64,000 bases of DNA, taken from positions 2,970,501 through 3,034,500 of the forward strand of contig NZ_JAPEMT010000001.1 of NCBI RefSeq assembly GCF_026342435.1, in the 5' to 3' direction. The notes beneath the pieces were generated by a model, which did no database searches, was not told where the DNA came from, and saw nothing but the letters and a program-made list of their open reading frames with translations. The position numbers were made by a program, and so were the translations under genes. This DNA is from Streptomyces sp. NBC_00237 (GTDB lineage: Bacteria > Actinomycetota > Actinomycetes > Streptomycetales > Streptomycetaceae). The first letter of the stretch is position 1. Every line of letters begins with the position of its first letter. Positions 32,132-39,702 of the stretch are shown piece by piece.

Positions 32132-34129
32132 GTGGCTGACACCCTCAAATCCGACCTGCGGACGATCGTGAAACACGTCCGCATGCGGCCCTGGCTAGCG
32201 GTCGCCGCAGCGATGCCCGCCAGCGTCGGCACCAACGCCCTCTGGGGGCAGTCCCCGCTCGCCGGGGTCGGACTGACCGTCGCGTCGGGGGCCCTGACCT
32301 GTGCCACCTGGTGGGCCGGGCAGAGCACCACCGGCCCCCGCAGGATTCACGCGACGCTGTCGACCGCCGCGGGCACCAGCTACATGGTGCTGGCCACCGT
32401 CACCGACCCGTTCAACCCCTACCTGGCGTCGACGTGGGCGATCGGCGGGGCTGTGGCCGCCGGTAGCTGGAACATCCGACAGGTGATGCGCGCCAACCCG
32501 GAGGTGAGGGCATCGGAGGCGGTCGCGTCGGAGACCGGCCTGCTGGTCAAGGCGCTCGGCAAGGCCAAGGCCACGCTGCGGGGCGAGCCGAAGGTCGAGC
32601 CGAACAAGGTCACCGCCCCGTATCGGCTGGCTGGTGGGGAGATGACGAACGACGACCTCGGCAACCGCATCGGCAGTATCGCGAGCGAGCTGGGGATTTC
32701 CCCGACCAGCATCCGCATCGTGCCCAACCCGGACAACGCGGCCGAGGGCGAATTCGTGTTCGTGCCGAAGGACATGCTCACGGCTGGCGCCGACTACCCG
32801 GGGCCGTCCGCTTCGGGCCAGTCCATCACCGAGCCGGTTGAGGTCGGCATCTACGAGGACGGGGAGATCGAGAAGTTCTGGTTCCCCGCCGACGAGAAAG
32901 CGAGGCGCAACGCCACCCACTTCTCCGTCTCCGGGATGAACGGATCGGCGAAGTCCACCGGCGTGACGTGGAGCATCATCGAGGCGCTGAGCAGGCGCGA
33001 CGCCATTGTGTGGGCGGTCGACCCCGCCAAGGGCATGCAGACCTTCGGGCCTCTGCTGCCCTACCTCGACTGGGTCGAGATGACGATGGCAGGCGGCAAC
33101 GCCATGATCGATGCACTGCCGCAGGTCATCACCGCCCGCGCCGACGAACTCGGGCGGCACGGTTTCAAGAACTGGACCCCGGAAGCCTTCGCCAAGCTGG
33201 GCATGCCGTACCTGATCGTGTGGATCGAGGAGTCGGCGAAGCTCTTCCGTGACGGCGCTGAACTGGAGCCGGTCGTCGAGGCCCTGCGCTCCGCAGGTGG
33301 CAGCGTCATCGTCAGCCAGCAGCGCCCCTCGGCCACGTCCATGCCCACTGACGTGCGGGAACAGCTCGGCGGAGCGTTCTGCTTCGGTGTGAAGGGCTCC
33401 ACCACTGCCGACATGGCCCTGCCCGACGAGGTGCGCGACGCCGGGGCCCGGCCGGAGGCGTGGGAGAACCGCAAGCCTGGCTACAACTACCTCGTCGCAC
33501 CGGGGGTCGACGAGGAGCGGTACGCGATGAAGGCCCGCACCTGGAACCCGATTCCCGACGACGAAATCCGCGCCGTGCTGGAGGACCACTTCGTTCCCAC
33601 CCCGGCGGGTCCGACCACTACGACTGCTGCGGGTGAGGCATACGCCAACCGCACGATCTACCTGCCCGGCCAGTCCCTGACCGCTGTCGATGCGAAGGAC
33701 ACCGTCATGACCAAGGCAGACGAAGAGCGCGAGGAGGAAGCGCTGTTGGAGCGGCAGGTGATGCGCGAGGTCAACGCCCTCGTTCCCGACGACGAAGGCG
33801 CCCCGGAGCCGGACGTCGACCCCGACCGGGAGATCCCGCCGGTCGCGACGCCGTGGCACTTCGGCGGGCAGCCCGTCCAGCACATCGAACGCACCCCGGA
33901 GGAGGCCCACGCCGAACTCCTGACCATGCTCGACGAACTGCGCGACGAGAAGCGGGAGAAGGTCGGCCCGAAGGACTTCGCGCCCTTCGGGAAGGGCACC
34001 CGGATCGGCCGGTCGCGGGCCTGGATCTCCACCAAGCTCACCGAGCTCTCCGACGAGGCCGTACACCTGGAGGAAACCGACGACCCCGGCGTGTACAAGC
34101 TGCTGTACCCGACGCTGACACCTGCCTGA
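32132..34129 (+). CDS. FtsK/TraB-like DNA translocase
   Basis: A 665-aa hexameric-type ATPase. Residues 20-120 have four hydrophobic helices, an N-terminal membrane anchor. Walker A is G268-M-N-G-S-A-K274-S275, with Ala where Gly is usual. Walker B is LIVWIEE (L361-E367). The GGSVIVSQQRPSATSMPTDVREQLGG segment matches the FtsK sensor region. The C-terminal 70 residues look like an FtsK-gamma/TraB winged helix (GRSRAWISTKLTELSDEAVHLEE). In Streptomyces such proteins alone move double-stranded plasmid DNA between cells after binding clt repeats. GTG 32132 starts within a GCTGACACC pair. Confidence 0.82.
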   Translation: MADTLKSDLRTIVKHVRMRPWLAVAAAMPASVGTNALWGQSPLAGVGLTVASGALTCATWWAGQSTTGPRRIHATLSTAAGTSYMVLATVTDPFNPYLASTWAIGGAVAAGSWNIRQVMRANPEVRASEAVASETGLLVKALGKAKATLRGEPKVEPNKVTAPYRLAGGEMTNDDLGNRIGSIASELGISPTSIRIVPNPDNAAEGEFVFVPKDMLTAGADYPGPSASGQSITEPVEVGIYEDGEIEKFWFPADEKARRNATHFSVSGMNGSAKSTGVTWSIIEALSRRDAIVWAVDPAKGMQTFGPLLPYLDWVEMTMAGGNAMIDALPQVITARADELGRHGFKNWTPEAFAKLGMPYLIVWIEESAKLFRDGAELEPVVEALRSAGGSVIVSQQRPSATSMPTDVREQLGGAFCFGVKGSTTADMALPDEVRDAGARPEAWENRKPGYNYLVAPGVDEERYAMKARTWNPIPDDEIRAVLEDHFVPTPAGPTTTTAAGEAYANRTIYLPGQSLTAVDAKDTVMTKADEEREEEALLERQVMREVNALVPDDEGAPEPDVDPDREIPPVATPWHFGGQPVQHIERTPEEAHAELLTMLDELRDEKREKVGPKDFAPFGKGTRIGRSRAWISTKLTELSDEAVHLEETDDPGVYKLLYPTLTPA

Positions 34130-34274
34130 CCTGCACTGACACCAGGCTGACGCTTGCTGACACCCGCTCAAGGTGTCAGCGGGGGTGTCAGAACCGCTGA
34201 CACCCCTCCCCGCCTTAGGTCAACGCGTGCGCGCACGCGAGCTGACACCCCCGCTGACACCCCGTCCTGACACC
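34114..34274. repeat. GCTGACACC repeat array, candidate clt-like locus
   Basis: Exact GCTGACACC at 34114, 34156, 34196, 34241 and 34253 and in reverse at 34172; one- or two-mismatch copies at 34135, 34146, 34184(-) and 34266. The first unit codes for the translocase C-terminus. Further exact copies lie at 31831, 32123 and 32135, around the translocase start. Copies 34156 and 34172 form a hairpin that may also end transcription. Confidence 0.7.
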
Positions 34275-34318
34275 ACCAACTGTCAGTCGGGACAAACAAC
34301 AACAAAAGGGAGACCTTC

Positions 34319-34489
34319 ATGCCGAACAACGAACGTCCCGACTGGAACCCGAATCACCCCGAGTGGATGCGCGATCACCTGCCCGCCGCCCCGTCGACCA
34401 ATACCAGCCCCACGGCCGGGATCACCCAGTGCAGGTGCGGCGGCGAAGGCTGCGACGCCTGCGACAACACCGGCGTCATCTATCCCTGA
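34319..34489 (+). CDS. Small CxC-type protein (56 aa)
   Basis: A 56-aa protein whose end CRCGGEGCDACDNTGVIYP is a DnaJ-like cysteine-rich half site. AAAAGGGAG precedes the ATG. It is the first gene after the repeat array. Function unknown. Confidence 0.6.
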   Translation: MPNNERPDWNPNHPEWMRDHLPAAPSTNTSPTAGITQCRCGGEGCDACDNTGVIYP

Positions 34490-34514
34490 CCACGTCCATC
34501 GAGGAGCCTGCACC

Positions 34515-35015
34515 ATGCCCAGTCCGCTGCCCGAGCGGTCCCAGCACCCCGCCGCCCCCGACGGGCAGCGGACAGCCCAGGCCGACGAGTCCGCCCGCAA
34601 GCTGCTGGCCGCTATCGAGGAGGCGATGGCGACCCCGACGTCCCACCGGGACGACAGCCCCCTGCCCGCCGTCGGCAGCGCCCCGCCCGTCCCGCAGCCC
34701 GGCCATCCGCCGATGTCGCAGCAGCAGACGGACATCGGGCGGACCGCCCTGTACTGCGGGGTGGCGACGGTGCCGCCGGGGCTGGTGGCCGCGCTGCTGA
34801 TGCTGGCGTCGGGGCAGGCGGACCCGACGGTCATCGGGATGGTCGTCGCGGCGCCGGCCGCGCTCGCCGTACCGATCCTGGCCGTCGCCAAGCTGCTGCG
34901 GGGAGCGAAGCCGGATCCGGAGGTGCACCACCACTACAACGGGCATGTCGACCAGCGCACCGTCCACACCAGCACCCGCGGCGTGTGGGCGAAGACCGAC
35001 AACAGGGAGGTATAG
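34515..35015 (+). CDS. Two-span membrane protein, spread-type (166 aa)
   Basis: A 90-residue soluble Ala/Pro-rich part precedes two hydrophobic helices (LYCGVATVPPGLVAALLMLASG and VIGMVVAAPAALAVPILAVAKLL) and a short His-rich tail (VHHHYNGHVDQRTVHT). Such proteins occur in Streptomyces plasmid transfer loci. A diverged copy of its last 19 codons follows the next gene (35401-35460). Confidence 0.65.
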   Translation: MPSPLPERSQHPAAPDGQRTAQADESARKLLAAIEEAMATPTSHRDDSPLPAVGSAPPVPQPGHPPMSQQQTDIGRTALYCGVATVPPGLVAALLMLASGQADPTVIGMVVAAPAALAVPILAVAKLLRGAKPDPEVHHHYNGHVDQRTVHTSTRGVWAKTDNREV

Positions 35016-35017
35016 CC

Positions 35018-35392
35018 GTGAGCCCGTGGACCGGCCGTATGCCCACCAGGCACCTCGGTGACCACTGCATCCAGCCGACCGAGTACCGCCGGTGGCGTGA
35101 CGCGCACGCCCGGTTCGCCCGCCGCCCCCGTGATCGGGAACTCATTGCGGAACTCGTCGAGTCCATCCCCGCGCACGGACTGAAGGAGCCAATCATCGTG
35201 GGCGTCGACGACCGCTACCACGACCTGTATGTCGCCGACGGGCACCACCGGGCGGTCGCACTTATGCAGCTCGGCGCGAGCGTCCGAGAGTTCCCGTTCC
35301 GTTGGTACTGGATCAGGACCTTCGGCGTGCACATGGAGCGCGAGCCGTTCCCCTGGCACTTACTGGAAACCCAGGTGAAGCGCCGAGGGTGA
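35018..35392 (+). CDS. ParB/Srx-domain protein (124 aa)
   Basis: The core ELVESIPAHGLKEPIIVGVDDRYHDLYVADGHHRAVALMQLGASVREFPFRW follows the ParB N-terminal (sulfiredoxin-like) fold, with DGHHR in place of the usual GxRR box. No HTH follows, so it is not a complete partition protein; it could be a nucleotide-hydrolysing or nuclease relative. Inserted between a gene and a copy of that gene's 3' end. Confidence 0.7.
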   Translation: MSPWTGRMPTRHLGDHCIQPTEYRRWRDAHARFARRPRDRELIAELVESIPAHGLKEPIIVGVDDRYHDLYVADGHHRAVALMQLGASVREFPFRWYWIRTFGVHMEREPFPWHLLETQVKRRG

Positions 35393-35400
35393 TCGGCCTG

Positions 35401-35460
35401 CGCACTGTCCACATGCCGATCAGTGGCGTGTGGGCCAAGACCAACAATAATCCCAACTGA
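35401..35460 (+). pseudogene. Duplicated 3' end of the gene at 34515-35015
   Basis: Reads RTVHMPISGVWAKTNNNPN-stop, against RTVHTSTRGVWAKTDNREV-stop at the end of the upstream membrane-protein gene. The DNA is also similar. This remnant lies just after the ParB-like gene, so that gene is bracketed by two copies of the same tail. Confidence 0.65.
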
Positions 35461-35482
35461 CCTCCCGAGAAAGGGAACCACC

Positions 35483-35659
35483 ATGAGCAAGTACAAGAGC
35501 GTCGACGCCTACATCGAGGCTCGTCAGGCTGGAGACGACGAGCGATGCCGCGAGATTACCGCCGAGGTCATGGAGCGGTTCGCGACGAGGACCACCGACG
35601 GCAGCGAAGGGGTCGCGCTGTACGAAGCGAACCGGACCGTGCCGCTCGCCAAGCGCTGA
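35483..35659 (+). CDS. Hypothetical protein (58 aa)
   Basis: A charged helical 58-aa protein (SVDAYIEARQAGDDERCREITAEVMERFA). AAAGGGAA precedes ATG 35483. No family recognised. Confidence 0.55.
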   Translation: MSKYKSVDAYIEARQAGDDERCREITAEVMERFATRTTDGSEGVALYEANRTVPLAKR

Positions 35660-35687
35660 CGTCATCGTCGACCGAGGAGGACCAGCT

Positions 35688-35909
35688 ATGCCAACACCCG
35701 ACATCTGGAACGGCAAGCCCCTGTCCGTGCGCGAAAGGACTCACACCGAGATCCACTACCGGCTGTTCGACCGCCGCACCAGGAAGCTCCTCAGCTTCAA
35801 CTCAACGAACAGCATCGACGCACTCGTCACCGACGTACTCCGCACACAGCAGGAAAACCCCGCCGCACAGATCTACGCCGTCGAGTACGACGGCCCCGCC
35901 TACCGGTAG
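35688..35909 (+). CDS. Hypothetical protein (73 aa)
   Basis: A 73-aa alpha/beta protein (HYRLFDRRTRKLLSFNSTNSIDALVTDVLRTQQENPAAQIYAVEYDG). GAGGAGGA precedes ATG 35688. No family recognised. Confidence 0.6.
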   Translation: MPTPDIWNGKPLSVRERTHTEIHYRLFDRRTRKLLSFNSTNSIDALVTDVLRTQQENPAAQIYAVEYDGPAYR

Positions 35910-35920
35910 AAGGAGAAGCC

Positions 35921-36112
35921 GTGCCCACCACCAGCTACGGACACGAACTGTCGCCCGGCGACGACACCGACATCAACGACACCCCGGTCTGCTGCGACGA
36001 CATGGAGGCCACGGACGGCGTTCGAGGAGGGCGTGACTACACATGCCCCGAGTGCAGCAGCGTCGTCTCGATTTCCGCCACCGGCCTCGTCAACGACATC
36101 GTCGACGCCTGA
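35921..36112 (+). CDS. Small zinc-binding protein (63 aa)
   Basis: A 63-aa acidic protein with CCDDM and YTCPECSS, a CC/CxxC metal-site pattern. GTG 35921 follows AAGGAGAA. It is the last gene of the transfer module; a terminator comes next. Confidence 0.6.
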   Translation: MPTTSYGHELSPGDDTDINDTPVCCDDMEATDGVRGGRDYTCPECSSVVSISATGLVNDIVDA

Positions 36113-36128
36113 CCGGCCCTGCATGCAA

Positions 36129-36163
36129 GGTGCCCCTGGCCGAGGTAAGCGGTCAGGGGCACC
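36129..36163 (+). terminator. Terminator at the end of the transfer module
   Basis: A 13-bp stem (GGTGCCCCTGGCC with GGTCAGGGGCACC, one mismatch) and 9-base loop. No T-run follows. Confidence 0.65.
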
Positions 36164-36207
36164 GCTGTGATCGTAACCGGGTCGCCGCGCACGCCGTTGT
36201 CCACGGC

Positions 36208-36405
36208 ATGGATGACCTCTTTGAAGTGGACGCCCCTGACTACGCGATCCCCGGGGTGGAGGATCGGTTGCCGCTGGTCACCATCGAGGAGGCGCGGGAG
36301 GCGGTCCGGCTGCTGCTGGTCCTTGGGGGGAGCGACGGTGAGGACGCCTTTCTGGCGGGACAGTTGGCGCGGGACCTGGCGGGAAGGCTGCCAGTTACTT
36401 CGTGA
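36208..36405 (+). CDS. Hypothetical acidic protein (65 aa)
   Basis: A 65-aa protein with an acidic start and a helical end (TIEEAREAVRLLLVLGGSDGEDAFLAGQLARDLAG). No ribosome site before ATG 36208; an upstream promoter is not clear. It stands alone between two terminators. No family recognised. Confidence 0.5.
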   Translation: MDDLFEVDAPDYAIPGVEDRLPLVTIEEAREAVRLLLVLGGSDGEDAFLAGQLARDLAGRLPVTS

Positions 36406-36445
36406 ATGAATGCTGAATGGTTTGCTCTGAATCTTCCAGGCTGGC

Positions 36446-36475
36446 TTGACAGTCCACCAGCACCGAAGTCATGAT
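36446..36475 (+). promoter_or_regulatory. Strong candidate promoter of the late region
   Basis: TTGACA at 36446-36451, 18 bases, CATGAT at 36470-36475. It is the best sigma-70-type -35 in this stretch and lies just upstream of an intrinsic terminator. Confidence 0.55.
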
Positions 36476-36502
36476 CTGCTCATCTGGAACTTCTGTCGCT
36501 AG

Positions 36503-36530
36503 GGCCACCCGCAACCGGGTGGCCTTTTGT
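36503..36530 (+). terminator. Intrinsic terminator within the late leader
   Basis: A perfect 9-bp stem GGCCACCCG/CGGGTGGCC with loop CAAC, then TTTTGT. It starts about 20 bases after the predicted transcription start, so late transcription may need antitermination. Confidence 0.8.
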
Positions 36531-36549
36531 CGTTTCCGGGGGTGATCGC

Positions 36550-36777
36550 GTGCCGAACCCTCAGCTCGTCACTGCGTCCGACGCTGCTGCCTACACGGGC
36601 CGGTCCGTCGGGACCATCTGGCGGTGGGCCTCCGAAGGCCGCATCAGCAGGTACGGCACCGGCAAGCAAGTCCGTTACGACCTGCGCGAGATGCAGGGCA
36701 AGGCCACCGACGAATGGACCGGCGAAGTCATGCTCGCCGAACCGCCGCCACTTCCCGAAGGCGCCCGCGCCGCCTGA
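36550..36777 (+). CDS. MerR/excisionase-like HTH protein (75 aa)
   Basis: A winged HTH (LVTASDAAAYTGRSVGTIWRWASEGRISRYGTGKQVRYDLREMQ) with a short acidic tail. GTG 36550. It is the first gene after the late promoter and terminator, so it may regulate the late region; it resembles the DNA-binding helper proteins found near phage packaging genes. Confidence 0.65.
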   Translation: MPNPQLVTASDAAAYTGRSVGTIWRWASEGRISRYGTGKQVRYDLREMQGKATDEWTGEVMLAEPPPLPEGARAA

Positions 36778-37047
36778 CCCCCCGACTCGGGGTTCCCGTC
36801 CCCCAGGACAGCCCCGACGTCCGCCGCCCCCCTGCCCGGGGTCAGGCGGCGGACACCTACAGACGGGGACGTCGCCGGCAGATGAAGGCCGTCATCCACA
36901 GCTGGCCAGTACCGGTTCGAATCCGGAACGGCGGCGCTCCCTGAACACTCCTGCCGCCGGTGGCTCATCCGGCCGCAGGAACCGCTCCGGCCCGGCACCC
37001 ATGGCTCCTCGGGCCGGAGCGGACCCCACACCCTGGCGGAGGTGACG
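36778..37047. other. 270-bp gap with two hairpins and a tRNA T-arm-like element
   Basis: Hairpin one pairs 36819-36828 with 36845-36854 (GTCCGCCGCC). Hairpin two pairs 36982-36994 with 37010-37022 (CCGCTCCGGCCCG). Between them is CCGGTTCGAATCCGG, the sequence of a tRNA T-arm, but no full cloverleaf can be drawn. No gene seen. Confidence 0.45.
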
Positions 37048-38157
37048 ATGCCGCTGCCCGCTGGCCTGTCGACCGTCACCGTCACCTGCACATACCGGTA
37101 TCCGGATGGGCGCCCCTACGTCGGCCGGATCACCTTCAAGCCTGAGCCGCGGGTGCTGACCTCGGCGACGCACGGCACGATCGTCCTCGGCGACGTCGAC
37201 GCCCAACTCGTCGACGGAGCCCTGACTGTCACCCTGCTCGCCACCGACGACCCCGACATCCAGCCCGTCGGCTGGACGTACCGGGTCACCGAGCGCTGGT
37301 ACGACACCCCCGGCCGCAGCTACCCGATCGAACTGCCCGCCGGGAACTCGACGGTCGAGCTGACCGACCTGGCGCCCACCGAACCCAAGACCGGCGAGTA
37401 CCTCGTCGCGGCAGGCCCGCCCGGACCGCAAGGCCCCACCGGCGCGACCGGCTCCCAGGGCCCGCCCGGTGCGACCGGACCCGCAGGCGCAACAGGCCCT
37501 GCAGGGCCCAAGGGCGACACCGGCGAACCCGGCCCGGCGGGTACAACAGGCCAGGTCGGAGCGACCGGTGCAACCGGGCCCGTAGGTGCGACCGGTGCCA
37601 CCGGAGCCGCAGGGCCTAAGGGCGACACCGGCAGCCAGGGACCACAAGGGCCCACTGGCGAGACGGGATCAGCCGGTCCCGCAGGGCCGGCGGGACCGAC
37701 CGGGGCTACCGGACCCCAAGGTCCCACAGGGCCTGCAGGAGCGGACGGCAGTAACGCTGAGGCCGAGGATTACACCGACGCCGCCATCACCACCCACTCG
37801 GGCGCTGCGGACCCGCACGGCGACCGGGCATGGGCGAACAGCGTGTTCGCCACCCTTGCCGCGCTCGCCGCGACGAACGGCAACGTGACCGCACTCGACG
37901 GCTACCTCGGCGATCTCCTCACCCGTCTCGCCGCCGTCGAGCAGGGCACCGCGTTCCTCACGGCCGTGCAGACCAGCAGCGTCAACGTGGCGTACAAGCA
38001 CACCCTCGACGGCACTGGCGACAAGCTCGGCTTCCACGGCATGCCCACCGTCTCCCGGCAGACCGTCACCGGCAGCCGCACCGACGGCAGCGCACTCGCC
38101 AGCCTCCTGACCGCGCTCCACACACTGGGGCTGATCACCGACAGCACCACGACGTAG
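37048..38157 (+). CDS. Collagen-like phage fibre protein
   Basis: A 369-aa structural protein. Residues 1-120 form a beta-rich head (probable attachment to the virion). About residues 123-232 are some 36 Gly-X-Y triplets rich in GPTGATG and GPKGDTG, a collagen-type triple helix. The C-terminal 135 residues form a globular end with predicted coiled coil, a likely trimerisation or receptor-binding head. GGAGG lies 5 bases before ATG 37048. Collagen-like fibres are common in phages of Gram-positive bacteria. Confidence 0.85.
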   Translation: MPLPAGLSTVTVTCTYRYPDGRPYVGRITFKPEPRVLTSATHGTIVLGDVDAQLVDGALTVTLLATDDPDIQPVGWTYRVTERWYDTPGRSYPIELPAGNSTVELTDLAPTEPKTGEYLVAAGPPGPQGPTGATGSQGPPGATGPAGATGPAGPKGDTGEPGPAGTTGQVGATGATGPVGATGATGAAGPKGDTGSQGPQGPTGETGSAGPAGPAGPTGATGPQGPTGPAGADGSNAEAEDYTDAAITTHSGAADPHGDRAWANSVFATLAALAATNGNVTALDGYLGDLLTRLAAVEQGTAFLTAVQTSSVNVAYKHTLDGTGDKLGFHGMPTVSRQTVTGSRTDGSALASLLTALHTLGLITDSTTT

Positions 38158-38167
38158 GGAGGCGTCC

Positions 38168-38551
38168 ATGGCCGACAACCTCACGAACACTGCCGAGAAC
38201 CGTGCCCTCGACTTCCTCATGGGTAACGCAACCACCGCCCCGACGACGCCGCTCAAGGTAGCCCTCGTCACCGCTGTCGGATCCGACTCCGCAGCAGGGA
38301 CTGAAGTGACTGGCGGCAGCTACGTCCGCAAGAACCTCACCTCGCCGGCCGCGGTGAATGGGGCGACCTCGAACAGCGCCGACCTGGTCTGGACAGGCAT
38401 GCCAGCCTGCACCGTCGTCGGAGCCGAGATCTGGGACTCAGCAGGGTCGCCCGTGCGATCCGTCTACGTGACCCTGGCCGCCAGCCGAACGATGCTGGTG
38501 GGCGATGAGTTCAAGATCCTCGCGGGCGGGCTGACGATCGCGATCTCCTAG
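38168..38551 (+). CDS. Phage tail fibre-type protein (127 aa)
   Basis: A 127-aa beta-rich protein (PLKVALVTAVGSDSAAGTEVTGGSYVRKNLT...VVGAEIWDSAGSPVRSVYVTLAASRTMLVGDEFKILAGGLTIAIS). This family is usually annotated as tail fibre or virion decoration protein. GGAGG site. It follows the collagen-like gene by 10 bases in the same operon. Confidence 0.7.
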   Translation: MADNLTNTAENRALDFLMGNATTAPTTPLKVALVTAVGSDSAAGTEVTGGSYVRKNLTSPAAVNGATSNSADLVWTGMPACTVVGAEIWDSAGSPVRSVYVTLAASRTMLVGDEFKILAGGLTIAIS

Positions 38552-38562
38552 GAGGTTGATGT

Positions 38563-39399
38563 ATGCCGCTCATCGGGGCCTTGATCGACAACTTCAACGA
38601 CAACATCACGGGTCCGGACTGGGGCAACGCCTACGGCGGAGTCACCGAAACGGGAGGCCGGGCCCGCGTCCCGTGCACCACCGGGTACGCGGGCTACCAG
38701 ACCGGGTACGCGTACACGCTCGCCAGCAGCAGCGTCTACCTACAGATCCCTATTGTCCCCGCCCTGTCCACGGCGACGACCGAGGCCATCGCCTGCATGA
38801 TGATCCTCTCCGGGACGGCTGGTACACGGCTCGGGTTCGTGATCAATGCTGTTGGCGGGTTGCTCCGATGCAAGAGCGAGGTCGGCTACTACGACCCCGC
38901 GTCCGTTGACATCACGTACAACGGGACCACCCACAAGTGGCTGCGGATCACGGAAACCGCCGGGAACATCCTGTGGGACACCAGCCCCGACGGAACGACG
39001 TGGACCAACCGGCGGACGCTGGCAACACCAGCCTGGGTCGCCAGCGCGGTCGATACGCTCGCGCTCGACCTCTTCTGCCACCGCGACGCTGGGACCTCGG
39101 ACTTCGCTGAATACGACAACGTGAATACGTTGTCGAACGGGGCGGTCTACACGGGAACCGCAGCGGCGACGGCAGAAAGTGCGGCGACGGCGACCGGCAT
39201 TTACGTGGCCGTAGGCAGCGCAGCGGCCGTCGCGGAGTCCGACGCCGCCGCGACTTCCCGAGTTGTCGCCACAGCGACAGCATCGGCACTCGGCGAGGTC
39301 GATGCCAACGCGGTTGCTGCGGGTGCCGACCTGAGCGACGTTGACGTACACGTCGGCGCCCCGCGGAGCGGATGGGCGGTGAGCACGCCGTGGAAATAG
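38563..39399 (+). CDS. Phage structural protein with lectin-like domain
   Basis: A 278-aa protein. The first 185 residues have a jelly-roll-like pattern (DNFNDNITGPDWGNAYGG...KWLRITETAGNILWDTSPDGTTWT) seen in concanavalin-like carbohydrate-binding domains. The rest is an Ala/Thr-rich tail with repeats (AATAESAATAT, AAAVAESDAAAT). Probably a fibre or decoration protein that contacts sugars. The 3' end overlaps the next gene by 28 bases. Confidence 0.65.
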   Translation: MPLIGALIDNFNDNITGPDWGNAYGGVTETGGRARVPCTTGYAGYQTGYAYTLASSSVYLQIPIVPALSTATTEAIACMMILSGTAGTRLGFVINAVGGLLRCKSEVGYYDPASVDITYNGTTHKWLRITETAGNILWDTSPDGTTWTNRRTLATPAWVASAVDTLALDLFCHRDAGTSDFAEYDNVNTLSNGAVYTGTAAATAESAATATGIYVAVGSAAAVAESDAAATSRVVATATASALGEVDANAVAAGADLSDVDVHVGAPRSGWAVSTPWK

Positions 39400-39683
39400 C
39401 AGCTACATCCACCGAGTTCGTGCACGTCACCGCCGTCGCGAAGGTGGCCGGCGCCAGCGTTCCCACGCCCACGCCGCCGAAGTTCGCGTTCCTTCTCACT
39501 GCCGCCAATCCCGCACCAGGTGACTGGCTCACCGGTGAGTGGGCGACACCACGAGCCCGCATCCTCATCGGACCCGTAGGCGGCGTCGTCACGCTCGCCG
39601 CGGGCGAGTACAGCGTGTGGATTCAGTTCGCAGCCGGAACCGAGACGCCCATCTACCGGGCCGGCACCGTCACCGTCTACTGA
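39372..39683 (+). CDS. Hypothetical structural protein (103 aa)
   Basis: A 103-aa beta-rich protein (ILIGPVGGVVTLAAGEYSVWIQFAAGTETPIYRAGTVTVY), like small domains that decorate virion fibres. ATG 39372 follows GGAGCGG; GTG 39390 is an alternative start that avoids most of the overlap. Confidence 0.6.
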   Translation: MGGEHAVEIAATSTEFVHVTAVAKVAGASVPTPTPPKFAFLLTAANPAPGDWLTGEWATPRARILIGPVGGVVTLAAGEYSVWIQFAAGTETPIYRAGTVTVY

Positions 39684-39702
39684 TCACATCGGAGCCCGCG
39701 CC

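Larger units (their letters stand above)
26058..36112. mobile_element. AICE-like regulation and transfer module inside the prophage
   Basis: The genes from 26058 to 36112 are of kinds found in actinomycete integrative and conjugative elements and Streptomyces plasmids: a GntR-type regulator, an excisionase-like HTH, NUDIX hydrolase, DUF2637 SpdB-like protein, small membrane (spread-type) proteins, an FtsK/TraB-like translocase and a ParB-like protein. No integrase or RepSA-type initiator is in this block. The exact borders are not defined by direct repeats that I can see. Confidence 0.65.

Noticed and set aside
32195..34171. Long minus-strand open frame opposite the translocase gene (658 codons)
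   Set aside because: Shadow of the plus-strand gene, which has Walker motifs and membrane helices. The minus frame has no recognisable domain.
36855..36945. Functional tRNA gene around GGTTCGAATCC
   Set aside because: No acceptor stem with correct spacing, no D-arm and no 7-base anticodon loop could be drawn; kept only as a tRNA-like remnant.
37414..37743. Short tandem DNA repeats
   Set aside because: They are the coding repeats of Gly-X-Y triplets in the collagen-like fibre gene, not a separate repeat element.
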